64,000 nt of DNA from Chenggangzhangella methanolivorans (GTDB lineage Bacteria > Pseudomonadota > Alphaproteobacteria > Rhizobiales > Methylopilaceae): the NCBI RefSeq assembly GCF_019797865.1, contig NZ_CP081869.1, positions 3,497,501 through 3,561,500 of the forward strand, read 5' to 3'. The notes under the pieces were generated by a model. That model saw only the letters and a list, made by a program, of their open reading frames with translations, had not been told where the DNA came from and made no database searches. Position numbers and translations under genes: made by a program. How positions within the stretch are numbered: position 1 is the stretch's first letter; every line of letters begins with the position of its first letter. Positions 1 to 8,827 of this stretch are shown here, piece by piece.

Positions 1-1
1 G

Positions 2-139
2 GACGTCTTCGCCGAGGTCGAGCGGCTCGATCAGTTGGAGACGCGCATCAAGGCCCGGCTGCTCGAAGCCTTCGAGGAGTGGCGTCTGGCGCGCGGCCTG
101 CCGGGGCTTGCGCCGGAAGCCCGGAGGGCGAGCGCATGA
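2..139 (+). CDS. C-terminal end of a CDS cut by the window edge
   Basis: An open frame with no visible start runs in from the left edge and ends at a TGA that shares bases with the ATG of the next gene (ATGA overlap), so the two are translationally coupled. The visible 45 residues are a charged, probably helical tail rich in Leu, Glu and Arg that ends in RRASA. The family cannot be recognised from this tail. Because the next gene is AsbF-like, this could be the end of another siderophore biosynthesis gene (an AsbE- or NIS-synthetase-like protein), but that is inference from position only. Confidence 0.6.
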   Translation, partial: DVFAEVERLDQLETRIKARLLEAFEEWRLARGLPGLAPEARRASA

Positions 140-984
140 GGCTCTCGCTCTGCACCATCACGTTCCGGCATCACCTGCTCTCCATGAAGGAGATCGCGGC
201 CTTCGCGCGCGCCAACGGCTTTGACGGCATCGAGCTTTGGGGGGCGCACGCCCGCAATCTCGAGGCGAGCCTGATCCATGGCGAGGAGTGGCTCGCGAGC
301 TTCGGCCTCTATGCGCCGATGATCAGCGACTATCTGCCGACCGAGGGCGACACCGCCGTGATGCGGGCGCGCGGCGTGGCGCTTTGTCAGCGCGCCCGGC
401 GCTGGGGGGCGGCCAAGATCCGCACCTTCGCCGGGACGAAGGGCAGTCTGGAGACGAGCGCGTCGGAGTGGGCGCGACTCGCCGTCCGCCTGCGGGAGCT
501 TTCCGCGATCGCGGCCGACCACGGCGTCACGCTGCTGGTCGAGACCCATCCGCGCACGCTCGCCGATCGCCTCGCCTCGACCATACGGCTCGTGGAGGAC
601 GTGTCCCACCCGGCCTTCGGGTTGAACTTCGACGTTCTGCACGTCTGGGAGGGCGGCGACGACCCGCTCGAAGCGCTCGCCGCGCTCAAGCCCGTGGTCA
701 GGCATTTTCATCTGAAGAACGTGCGGTCGCGAGAGGATCTCAGAGTGTTCGACCCGGCCAACGTCTACGCGGCGGCCGGCCGCCGAGAGGGCATGACCCG
801 GCTGACCGAAGGCGCGCTCGACTTCGGCCCCGTGCTCGCCGCGCTCGCCGAGGATCCGTCGGCGGAGGCCTCGCTCGAATGGTTCGGCGACGATTGTTTC
901 GACACGCTCGCCCATGACGCGCGCATGGCGCGCGCTCTGGCCGGCGCAAAACCATCCGTCGAGCGCCGCCAGCCGGCGGCGTGA
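136..984 (+). CDS. asbF: AsbF-like 3-dehydroshikimate dehydratase (TIM barrel, petrobactin-type)
   Basis: The 282-residue protein has the xylose-isomerase-like TIM barrel of sugar phosphate isomerases, but it follows Bacillus AsbF much more closely than generic members. Blocks I recall from AsbF and see here are SLCTITFRH near the N-terminus, GFDGIELWGAHARNL, MISDYL, KIRTFAG, ETHPRTL, NFDVLHVWEGG, HFHLKN, NVYAAAG and LEWFG. Candidate metal and substrate residues are E136, H138, D166, H169, H192 and E248. AsbF converts 3-dehydroshikimate to protocatechuate, which supplies the 3,4-catechol of petrobactin. The ATG overlapping the upstream stop is chosen over earlier in-frame codons. An alternative role is protocatechuate catabolism, but no beta-ketoadipate genes are adjacent. 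Confidence 0.82.
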   Translation: MRLSLCTITFRHHLLSMKEIAAFARANGFDGIELWGAHARNLEASLIHGEEWLASFGLYAPMISDYLPTEGDTAVMRARGVALCQRARRWGAAKIRTFAGTKGSLETSASEWARLAVRLRELSAIAADHGVTLLVETHPRTLADRLASTIRLVEDVSHPAFGLNFDVLHVWEGGDDPLEALAALKPVVRHFHLKNVRSREDLRVFDPANVYAAAGRREGMTRLTEGALDFGPVLAALAEDPSAEASLEWFGDDCFDTLAHDARMARALAGAKPSVERRQPAA

Positions 985-1026
985 CGGCGCCGACACGCTC
1001 TCTCTGACGTTTCCGGCGATGGATCT

Positions 1027-1103
<77 letters not shown>

Positions 1104-1315
1104 GCTGAAGAGCGGGAGGCCCCCGCATCTTCCCGGCCGATCTATCACGACGGCGGGCGGGGCAAAGCCGGGTGGCGCGCGTTCGAGAGCCGCAGACGGG
1201 CGGCGGCGAATGAGAACGCTAGCGCGTCGCAACTGCGAAGATCGTTGTTGCTCTTGAGGTTCGGGCCCGCTAACGGCTGCGCGTTCGCTCGCGTGGGCGT
1301 TATCGGGAGGGCCGC

Positions 1316-2203
1316 ATGGACAGCGCGCAGCGCATCGCGCTCGGCAGCATCGCCGTCGGCCTGCTCGTGCTCGGGCTGAAGGCGGCGGCCTTCTGGCTCA
1401 CCGGCTCCGTCGCGCTCTATTCGGACGCGGTCGAAAGCGTGGTGAACGTCGCGGCCGCGATCGCGGCGTTTCTCGCGGTGCGGCTGTCGGCCGTTCCGCC
1501 GGACCGCGAGCATCCCTACGGCCACCACAAGGCCGAGTACATCTCCGCGGTCGTCGAGGGCGCGCTCATCATCGTGGCCGCGGTCGCGATCCTCAACGAG
1601 GCCTGGGGCGCGTTCCGCAATCCGCGCGAGATCGACCTCACGCCGCTCGGCGTCGGCGCCAACGTTGCGGCGAGCGTGGTCAACGGCCTGTGGTGCCTCG
1701 TCCTGTTCCGGCGGGGCAGGGCGCTGCGCTCGCCGGCGCTCGTGGCGGACGGCAAACATCTCCTCACCGACGTCGTCTCCTCGGCCGGCGTTCTGGTCGG
1801 CGTCGGGCTCGTGGCGCTGACCGGCCTGCACTGGCTCGACCCCGCGCTCGCCTGTCTGGTGGCGCTCAACGTTTTGTGGTCCGGCGCGCAACTCGTTCGG
1901 ACGTCGGTCGGCGGGCTGATGGACGAGGCGGCCGACCCGCAGACGGTCGAGCGCATCCGAGCCGTCATCGCGGCCAACGGCGACGGCGCGATCGAGGCCC
2001 ACGACCTTCGCACCCGCCACGCCGGGCGGCTCACCTTCCTCGACTTCCATCTCGTCGTGCCGGGCGACATGAAGGTCACCGACGCCCACGAAATCTGCGA
2101 TCGCATCGAGCGGGCGCTGCATGAGATCGATGACGACATGGTGGTGACCATCCATGTCGAACCGGACGACAAGGCCAAGCACGCCGGCATCGTGGTGCTG
2201 TGA
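1316..2203 (+). CDS. Cation diffusion facilitator (CDF) family metal efflux transporter
   Basis: This 295-residue inner-membrane protein has the CDF layout. TM1 leads into LYSDAVESVVN, whose Asp is a transport-site residue, followed by the conserved EHPYGHHKAEYIS segment before TM3. Further TM segments reach about residue 205, and a cytoplasmic C-terminal domain with HDLRTRHAG and LDFHLVVPG follows. CDF proteins exchange Zn(II), Fe(II), Mn(II) or Co(II) for protons. No His-rich loop is present, unlike the second CDF gene at 30 kb, so the metal is not predictable. The gene stands alone behind the tRNA, with a GGGAGG-like ribosome site just upstream of the ATG. Confidence 0.9.
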   Translation: MDSAQRIALGSIAVGLLVLGLKAAAFWLTGSVALYSDAVESVVNVAAAIAAFLAVRLSAVPPDREHPYGHHKAEYISAVVEGALIIVAAVAILNEAWGAFRNPREIDLTPLGVGANVAASVVNGLWCLVLFRRGRALRSPALVADGKHLLTDVVSSAGVLVGVGLVALTGLHWLDPALACLVALNVLWSGAQLVRTSVGGLMDEAADPQTVERIRAVIAANGDGAIEAHDLRTRHAGRLTFLDFHLVVPGDMKVTDAHEICDRIERALHEIDDDMVVTIHVEPDDKAKHAGIVVL

Positions 2204-2307
2204 GGACGGTTTAACCGCTCGTCCACCATGACGGCGCCACTCTGGAGAGCGCTCTCGGACGACCGGGGGCGCGGTTTCCGAGGACCGCCGAGACCGCCTG
2301 CAGACCC

Positions 2308-3133
2308 ATGGGTTCCGCCCGTTCCATCGTCGCGCTCGCCGCCTTGGCCGGAGCGCAGATGACGCCGCAGGCCGCCGGCGCCTGCGCGCTTGCGTCCGCG
2401 CACGAGACGGTCGCGGTCGAGCGCGTGATCGACGGCGACACGCTGGCCTCGACGACGGCCGGCTCGTGCGGCTCGCAGGCGTCGAGGCGCCGAAGGCGCC
2501 GCTCGGGACGAAGCCCTCCGACTGGCCGCTCGAGGCGGCGGCCCGCGAGGCGCTTGGCGCGGCGGCCGCGGGCAAGGTGCTGGAGCTTCGTCCTGCCCGC
2601 GTCTCGCCGGACCGCAGGGGCCGGGCTCTCGGATATCTCACGGAGATCGGCGACGCCGACCATGCCGGACTTACGGCCGCGCTCTTGCGATCCGGGACGC
2701 TTCGCGTTGCCGCCGATCCGGCCGGGCGTGACTGTCGCGCAACGCTCGCCGAAGCCGAAGCCGCCGCCGTCCGCTCGCGCCTTGGTTTGTGGTCCGAACC
2801 ATATTACGAGGTTCAGGACGCCTCTGACGGCGCGGCTCTGGCCGCCCTCGACGGGCGGTTCGTCGTCGCGGAGGGCCGCGTCGCGAGCGTGAGGACGTTG
2901 GCCGGAAGGGCCTACGTCAATTTCGGGCGGCGGTGGCGCGGGGGCTCTCGCTGACCCTGTCGGAGGCGGCCCTGCGCAGGTTCGGCGGGTTCGATGGTTT
3001 GGGCGTCGCGGCTGGCGCGCGCGTGCGGGCGCGGGGCGTCCTGGAGATGCGCGCCGGGCCGACGATCCGCGTGAGCGAACTCGCGCAGGTCGAGCGCCTC
3101 GACGCCGGACGTGCGGACGGTCGGACGCGCTGA
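2308..3133 (+). CDS. Exported thermonuclease-fold (SNase-like) protein, frameshifted in this sequence
   Basis: A signal peptide (about residues 1-25) is followed by the SNase opening VERVIDGDTL. The frame then breaks at about 2455, where restoring one C gives LDDGRLVRLAG, and continues through the domain to YVNFGRRW. It breaks again at about 2938, where one G is missing from a G run, and runs to a TGA overlapping the next ATG. The restored protein is about 275 residues. Family members are staphylococcal-nuclease-like exported proteins of alphaproteobacteria. Catalytic Arg/Glu equivalents are not clear enough to claim nuclease activity. Stop/start overlap couples it to the M48 peptidase downstream. 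Confidence 0.75.
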
Positions 3134-4609
3134 TGCCGGGCTTCGTCGACATCCTTTCACGGCCGTCCCGCTTCGCGATTCTCGCAGGCGCGCTCGCGCT
3201 TGCGGGCTGCAGCTCGATGAATTCGGAGCGCGCCGCCCCCAGGCGACCGCCGTGCCGGCCGCCGCCCCGAAGGTCGCGCCGCCGCCGCCGAGCGCCGTCA
3301 CCCAGGAGCAGGCCCGCATCGCCTCGGCCTATGGCGGCGTCTATCAGAACGGTCGCCTCGAGGCCCATCTCAACGCGATCGCCGACCGGCTGGCCGCGAC
3401 CTCCGAGCGGCCGGACCTGCGTTACAAGGTGACGCTGCTCAATTCGCCGCTGATCAACGCCTTCGCGCTGCCGAACGGGAACCTCTACGTCACCCGCGGC
3501 CTGCTCGCGGTCGCGAACGACAGCTCGGAAGTCGCGGCCGTGCTGGCCCATGAGATGGCGCACGTCACCGCCCGGCACGCGCTGCAGCGCGCCGACGAGG
3601 AGCGCAAGGCGCTGCTGGTCAGCCGCGTGGTCTCTGACGTGCTGCAGGACCAGCAGGCGGGGCAGGTGGCGCTCGCCAAGGGCAAGCTGTCGCTCGCGAG
3701 CTTCTCGCGCTCCCAGGAGCTCGAGGCCGACCGCATCGGCGTGCAGAACATCGCCCGCGCGGGCTTCGATCCCTACGGCGCCTCGCGCTTCCTGCTCTCG
3801 ATGGGCCGCCAGGCGGACCTGCGGATCGCGGCGCTCGGCAGAAGCCGTCGCAGCCGGGGCTCGACTTCACCGCGACCCATCCCTCGACGCCCGAGCGCGT
3901 GCAGCTCGCCGTGTCGTCGGCCCGCCAGATCGGCGCGCCCGGGATCGGCGAGCGCGACCGCGACGGCTACCTCACCGCGATCGACGGCATGACCTACGGG
4001 GACGATCCGTCCCAGGGCTTCGCGCGCGGGCGCACGTTCCTGCATCCGCGGCTCGGCTTCTCCTTCGTCGCGCCGGAGGGTTTCGCCTTCGACAACGGCG
4101 CGGAGGCGCTGCTCGGCGTCTCGCCCGACGGCCGGGCGCTGCGGATGGACGCCGCCAAGCTCGCCATCGGCCAGTCGCTCGACGGCTACGTGCAGGAGAA
4201 CTGGATCGACGGCACCGAGCCTGGTCCGGTGGAGCGGCTCGACCTCAACGGCATGGAGGCCGTGACGGTGCTGGCCAAGGGCCGCGAGTGGACGTTCCGC
4301 TTCGCCGCCATCCGCTTAGGCCCGGACGTCTACCGCCTGATCTTCGCCGCGCGCGACCTGACGCCTGCGATCGACGGCGGGTTCCGCGAGTCGCTGATGA
4401 CGTTCCGCCGCCTCGCCCAGGCCGAGATCGACGCCGCGCGCCCCTTGCGCCTCGACGTCGCGGCGGGTGCGCGAAGGCGACACGGAGGCGACAATCGCGG
4501 GCCGCATGGCGGTGTCGGACCGCGCGGTGGAGCGCTTCGCGGTGCTGAACGGCCTCGCGCCCGGCGAGACGCTGAGGGCAGGGAGCGCGTGAAGGTCATC
4601 GACGAATAG
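3133..4609 (+). CDS. M48-family Zn metalloprotease lipoprotein, frameshifted in this sequence
   Basis: The N-terminus carries a lipobox (LALAGCSS), so this is a periplasmic lipoprotein. The M48 domain follows with FALPNGNLYVTRGL, the zinc motif HEMAH and the third ligand in SQELEADRIG. After the peptidase domain come a beta-rich segment and a tail with VREGDTEATIA and LNGLAPGETLR, resembling the end of related alphaproteobacterial Zn-dependent proteases. The frame changes near 3235, 3840, 4465 and 4577, each fixable by a one- or two-base indel. The role is probably envelope protein quality control, as in BepA/YfgC relatives. The start overlaps the stop of the upstream gene. Confidence 0.82.
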
Positions 4610-4755
4610 CGCTCGGCCGCCGAGCGCCTCGGGCGAAAAATCCTCCCGGCGCCGAAAGCTTGACCGGCCGCGACGCCCTTTCACGTTTCCGTGGCGGCGC
4701 GGACGGGCTTTAATGCGGCTCCTCCCGACCGCCCTCCACATGGAAAGAGCCCTGG

Positions 4756-6777
4756 ATGCCGCACGCCACACCGCTGATCTCGACCATCGTCGCGGGATTG
4801 GTGCTGGCGTTCATTCTAGGGGCGATCGCCAACCGCCTGAAGATGCCGCCGCTCGTCGGCTATCTGGTGGCCGGCATCCTGGTCGGCCCGCACACGCCCG
4901 GATACGTCGCCGACCAGGCGCTCGCGCCCGAACTCGCCGAGATCGGCGTCATCCTGCTGATGTTCGGCGTCGGCCTGCACTTCTCGGTCAAGGACCTCCT
5001 TTCCGTCCGCGGCGTCGCGATCCCGGGCGCGATCGTGCAGATGGGCTGCGCCACCATTCTCGGCTGGGGCCTTGCGCGCCTCATGGGCTGGTCGGACGGC
5101 GGCGGGCTTGTGTTCGGCCTCGCGCTCTCGGTCGCCTCCACGGTCGTTCTGCTGAAGGCGCTGCAGGAGCGGCGCATGATGGAGAGCGAGCGCGGCAAGA
5201 TCGCGGTCGGCTGGCTCATCGTCGAAGACCTGGCGATGGTGCTGGCGCTTGTGCTGATCCCGGCGGTGGCGGGCGCGGCGGCGGGCGGCGGCGGATCGCA
5301 TGGCGGCTCCGACCCGGTCGCGGTCGCGATCGGAGAGGCGCTCGGCATGGAGCTCGGCGTGCCCGCTCTCATCGGCGTCACGCTGCTGAAGGTGGCGATC
5401 TTCGTCGCGCTGATGTTCGTGGTCGGCCGCCGGCTCATCCCGATGCTGCTGCACTTCATCGCGCACACCGGCTCGCGGGAGCTGTTCCGCCTGGGCGTGC
5501 TGGCGATCGCGCTCGGCGTCGCGTTCGGCTCGGCGAAGCTCTTCGGCGTCTCGCTCGCGCTCGGCGCCTTCTTCGCCGGCATGATCCTCTCGGAGAGCGA
5601 ACTTTCCCATCGCGCCGCGCAGGAAAGCCTGCCGCTTCGCGACGCCTTCGCGGTGCTGTTCTTCGTCTCGGTCGGCATGCTGTTCGACCCGACGATCATC
5701 ATCCGCGACCCCTGGCCGGTGCTCGGCGTCGTCTTCATCATCGTGATCGGCAAGTCGGTCGCGGCGTTCCTGCTGGTGATCGCGTTCCGACGAACGGTGG
5801 GAACCGCGCTCACCATTTCGGCGAGCCTCGCGCAGATCGGCGAGTTCTCGTTCATCCTCGCCGAGCTCGGCGTCGGCCTGAAGCTGCTGCCGGAGGCCGG
5901 CCGCGACTTGATCCTGGCCGGCGCGCTGCTCTCCATCATCCTCAACCCGCTGGTGTTCTTCGCCGCCGAGCGGCTGAAGCCGCGGCTTGAGGCGCGCCTC
6001 GTGCGCAAGAAGCCCGAAGCCGCGGCGCCGCCGGCGCCCGCCGAGGAGGAGAAGGCCGACGAACTCGCGATCGACCGGACGCATCCGCCGGCCGCCGTCG
6101 CCAAGGAAGAGACGAAGCCCACGCCCGCCAAGGAGGCCGCCGAAAAGCCCGCGCCGGAAGACGAAGAAGTCGAGGCGCGCCCGACCGAGCTCACCGGCCA
6201 TGTGGTCGTGGTCGGCTACGGCCGCGTCGGCAGCGCGCTCGGAGCCGAGCTCAAGGCCCGCGGCGACGCCTTCCTGGTGATCGAGGACGCCGAGACGCGC
6301 ATCTCGGAGCTGCGGGAGGCGGGCGTCGAGACGATCGTGGGCAACGCCGCGAGCTCCGCGGTGCTGGCGCTCGCCAATCTCAGGGGCGCGCGCGCGCTGG
6401 TCGTCGCGATCCCCGAGGCGTTCGAGGCCGGTCAGGTTGTCGAGCAGGCGCGCGAGGAGAACCCCGGCCTCGTCATCGTCGCCCGCGCTCATTCCGACGC
6501 CGAGGTCGAGCATCTCGGCAAGCTCGGCGCGAACGAGGTCATCATGGGCGAGCGCGAGATCGCGCGCGGCATGGCGGCCTACGTGGAGTCCAAGCCTCTG
6601 GAGTCCAAGCCTCTGGACGCCAAGCCGACGCCCGAGCGCGCGCCGGCCGAGCAGGCCGAAACGGCCGCGCCCGCCGCCGCCGGGCCCGCGCCGGCGACGC
6701 CAGACCCTGTCGAACCGGCGCCGACGCCGCCGACCGAAGGCGCCGGCGCAAGAACCGAGACCGATCCCGCGCGTTAA
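4756..6777 (+). CDS. ybaL: CPA2 monovalent cation:proton antiporter, YbaL/RosB type
   Basis: This 673-residue inner-membrane protein has about twelve TM segments in residues 1-410, including MPPLVGYLVAGILVGP and GVILLMFGVGLHFS, typical of the Kef/YbaL branch of the CPA2 family. A charged Ala/Pro/Glu-rich linker (about 415-475) leads to a cytoplasmic TrkA-N domain starting at GHVVVVGYGRVG (about 480-600), whose GxGxxG loop binds a nucleotide. A Pro/Ala-rich tail with a short tandem repeat ends the protein. No TrkA-C domain is visible. The gene is intact and stands alone. It should exchange K+ or Na+ for protons. Confidence 0.9.
   Translation: MPHATPLISTIVAGLVLAFILGAIANRLKMPPLVGYLVAGILVGPHTPGYVADQALAPELAEIGVILLMFGVGLHFSVKDLLSVRGVAIPGAIVQMGCATILGWGLARLMGWSDGGGLVFGLALSVASTVVLLKALQERRMMESERGKIAVGWLIVEDLAMVLALVLIPAVAGAAAGGGGSHGGSDPVAVAIGEALGMELGVPALIGVTLLKVAIFVALMFVVGRRLIPMLLHFIAHTGSRELFRLGVLAIALGVAFGSAKLFGVSLALGAFFAGMILSESELSHRAAQESLPLRDAFAVLFFVSVGMLFDPTIIIRDPWPVLGVVFIIVIGKSVAAFLLVIAFRRTVGTALTISASLAQIGEFSFILAELGVGLKLLPEAGRDLILAGALLSIILNPLVFFAAERLKPRLEARLVRKKPEAAAPPAPAEEEKADELAIDRTHPPAAVAKEETKPTPAKEAAEKPAPEDEEVEARPTELTGHVVVVGYGRVGSALGAELKARGDAFLVIEDAETRISELREAGVETIVGNAASSAVLALANLRGARALVVAIPEAFEAGQVVEQAREENPGLVIVARAHSDAEVEHLGKLGANEVIMGEREIARGMAAYVESKPLESKPLDAKPTPERAPAEQAETAAPAAAGPAPATPDPVEPAPTPPTEGAGARTETDPAR
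6586..6627 (+). repeat. 15-bp in-frame tandem repeat in the antiporter tail
   Basis: A 15-base unit encoding ESKPL occurs twice exactly and then as a degenerate third copy (DAKP). It lies in the disordered, Pro/Ala-rich C-terminal tail of the YbaL-type antiporter and is likely to vary in copy number without harming the protein. Confidence 0.9.
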
Positions 6778-6808
6778 GGGCCGTTCGGCCAGCGGGAAAG
6801 GACAGCCA

Positions 6809-7689
6809 ATGATCGTCGGCTTCATCGGCCTTGGAGGCATGGGGCAGGGCGTCGCCCGCCGCATCATGCAGGGCGGACACGACCTCAGGGTCTGGAACCG
6901 CTCTCCCGGCCCCGCCGAAGCTCTGGCGGCCGAAGGCGCTGAAGCCGTGGCCGGGCCGGCCGGCGCGCTCGACGCCGACCTCTGCCTTTCGATGCTGAGC
7001 CAGGATGAGGTGATTGACCAGGTGCTCGTCGCCTCGGGGGCGCTCGAGAAGGCGCGGCCCGGCCTCGTGCATGTGAACCTGTCGACGGTTTCTGTCGCTT
7101 TCGCCGAGCGCATGGAGGCGCTTCATCGCGAGCGGGGCCTGTCCTACGTGTCGGCCCCGGTGCTCGGCCGCCCCGACGTCGCGGCGGCCGGCCAGCTCAA
7201 CGTGCTGTGCGCGGGCGCGCCCGAGGCCGTCGCCAAAGCGACGCCCGTGCTCGAACTCTTCGCCAAGAAGGTCTGGCCGCTCGGCGACCGGGCCGCGCGG
7301 GCGAGCGTGGTCAAGATCGCCTGCAATTTCGCGCTCGCCAGCATGATCGAGACGCTCGGCGAGGCCGGGGGCTGGTCGAGGGACACGACGTTCCGGCGGC
7401 CGACCTCTACGACGTCATGACCGGCACCGTGTTCGCCTCGCCCGCCTACAAGATCTATTCCGGCCTGATCGCCGACCGGGCGTTCGAGCCCGCGGGCTTC
7501 AAGCTGCCGCTCGGGCTGAAGGACGTGCGCCTCGCGCTTCAGGCCGGGGAGACGGCCGCGACGCCGCTGCCCATCGCCTCGCTGCTGCGCGACGCCTTCA
7601 TCGAGGCGATCGCGGCGGGCGACTCCGAAAAGGACTGGAGCGCGCTCGGCGCCGGCGCGTTCCGCCGCGCCGGCCGGCCGCTCGGCTAG
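6809..7689 (+). CDS. NAD(P)-dependent beta-hydroxyacid dehydrogenase (GLYR/3-hydroxyisobutyrate family), one frameshift
   Basis: The Rossmann start GFIGLGGMGQGVARR, the NLSTVS segment and VSAPVLGRPD are the family signatures. The catalytic lysine region follows as KIACNFALASMIETLGEAG. One G is missing from a G run near 7370. The second frame then continues LVEGHDVPAADLYDVM to the natural end, giving about 294 residues. This branch, with SAPVLGRPD in place of the usual substrate-binding SGG, resembles glyoxylate/succinic semialdehyde reductases and imine-reductase-like proteins, so the substrate is unknown. The ribosome site GGACAG sits just upstream. The gene converges on ppk2. Confidence 0.85.
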
Positions 7690-7711
7690 CTCCTTGCGCG
7701 TCGGCGCCTGA

Positions 7712-8731
7712 TCAGCGCTCGCCGCCCTCGGCCAGAAACGCCTCCGCGCCCATGACGAGCCGCCCGTCGAGCCCGCCGACGATCTGCAGGTCGCGGCCCT
7801 TGTAGGGGATCGCGAGCAGGATCTTGCGCATCACCGCAAGGCGCAGGCGCTTCTTGTCGTTGGCCTTGACCACCGTCCACGGCGCTTCGGGCGAGTCGCT
7901 GGCGCGCAGCATGCGGTCGGCGGCCTCGGAATAGGCGTCCCAGAGATTGAGCCCGGCGTAGTCGATCGGCGACAGCTTCCAGCGCTTCAGCGGATCGTGC
8001 CGGCGCTCGTGCAGGCGCTTGATCTGCATCTCCCGGCCGACGGTCAGCCAGAACTTGAAGAGGCGCAGCCCGTCGCCCACGAGCAGCTTCTCGATCTGGG
8101 GCGCCTCCTCGAGGAAGCGGGCGGTCTCGGTCGGGCTCGAAAAGCCCATCACCGGCTCGACGCCCGCCCGGTTGTACCAGGAGCGGTCGAACAGCACGAT
8201 CTCGCCCGCGGTCGGCATCTGCTGGATGTAGCGCTGGAAGTACCACTGGCCGGCCTCGGACGGAGAGGGCTTCGACAGCGCGACGACGCGCACGCTGCGG
8301 GGCGGCATGTGCTGGGTGATGCGCGCGATGGTGCCGCCCTTGCCGGCGGAGTCCCGCCCCTCGAACAGAATGGCGACGCGCTCGCCGGTCTTCTTCACCC
8401 AGGCCTGCAGCTTCAACAGCTCGATCTGCAGATTGCGGAGCTCGGCCTCGTAGGCGGCGTCGTCGAGCTTGTCCTCATACGGATAGCCGCCGCTCGCAAA
8501 CGCCTGCTTGTCGACTTCCTTGGGCAGCTTCCGGTCGTCCAGATCGACCGTCACGCCGTCGATCGTGACCGCCGGCGCATCCTCCATCCCTTCCGGCGCG
8601 ACCGCGTCGGTCGGATCGGGGGCGGCGACCGCCTCCGTGGCCGGCGCCGCTTCGACCTTGTCGGCTTTCTCGCCGACGCCCTTGGCGTCGCCCGCGGCCT
8701 TGGCGGTTGAGGCGGCGTCTTTTTCAGTCAT
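7712..8731 (-). CDS. ppk2: Polyphosphate kinase 2 (PPK2 family)
   Basis: The 339-residue protein opens with a low-complexity Ala/Lys/Asp-rich extension (about 1-60), then a complete PPK2 domain. It shows Walker A FEGRDSAGKGG, Walker B and lid FDRSWYNRAGVEPVMGF, KFWLTVGREMQ and WKLSPIDY. PPK2 enzymes transfer phosphate between polyphosphate and nucleotides, mainly GDP/GTP or ADP/ATP. The gene diverges from phoR across less than 100 bp, placing polyphosphate metabolism directly beside the phosphate-sensing operon. I found no Pho box in that shared upstream region. Subclass is unassigned. Confidence 0.93.
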   Translation of the reverse strand: MTEKDAASTAKAAGDAKGVGEKADKVEAAPATEAVAAPDPTDAVAPEGMEDAPAVTIDGVTVDLDDRKLPKEVDKQAFASGGYPYEDKLDDAAYEAELRNLQIELLKLQAWVKKTGERVAILFEGRDSAGKGGTIARITQHMPPRSVRVVALSKPSPSEAGQWYFQRYIQQMPTAGEIVLFDRSWYNRAGVEPVMGFSSPTETARFLEEAPQIEKLLVGDGLRLFKFWLTVGREMQIKRLHERRHDPLKRWKLSPIDYAGLNLWDAYSEAADRMLRASDSPEAPWTVVKANDKKRLRLAVMRKILLAIPYKGRDLQIVGGLDGRLVMGAEAFLAEGGER

Positions 8732-8827
8732 GATCGGCGGCTCCGTGTCGCGGGGTTGTCACCGACCTGGTGTCGAGTGTCTAACCCTGACTCGAACAAC
8801 CGGACGGAAAGCGCGTCGCGTCGCAAA

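Noticed and set aside
4816-7113. A very long minus-strand open frame opposite the YbaL-type antiporter and dehydrogenase genes
   Set aside because: It is a high-GC shadow: composition is dominated by Arg, Asp, Glu and His, no family motif is present, and the plus strand has clear conserved proteins.
8732-8827. A Pho box between ppk2 and phoR
   Set aside because: One TTGTCAC-like heptamer occurs, but no second copy at 11-bp spacing.
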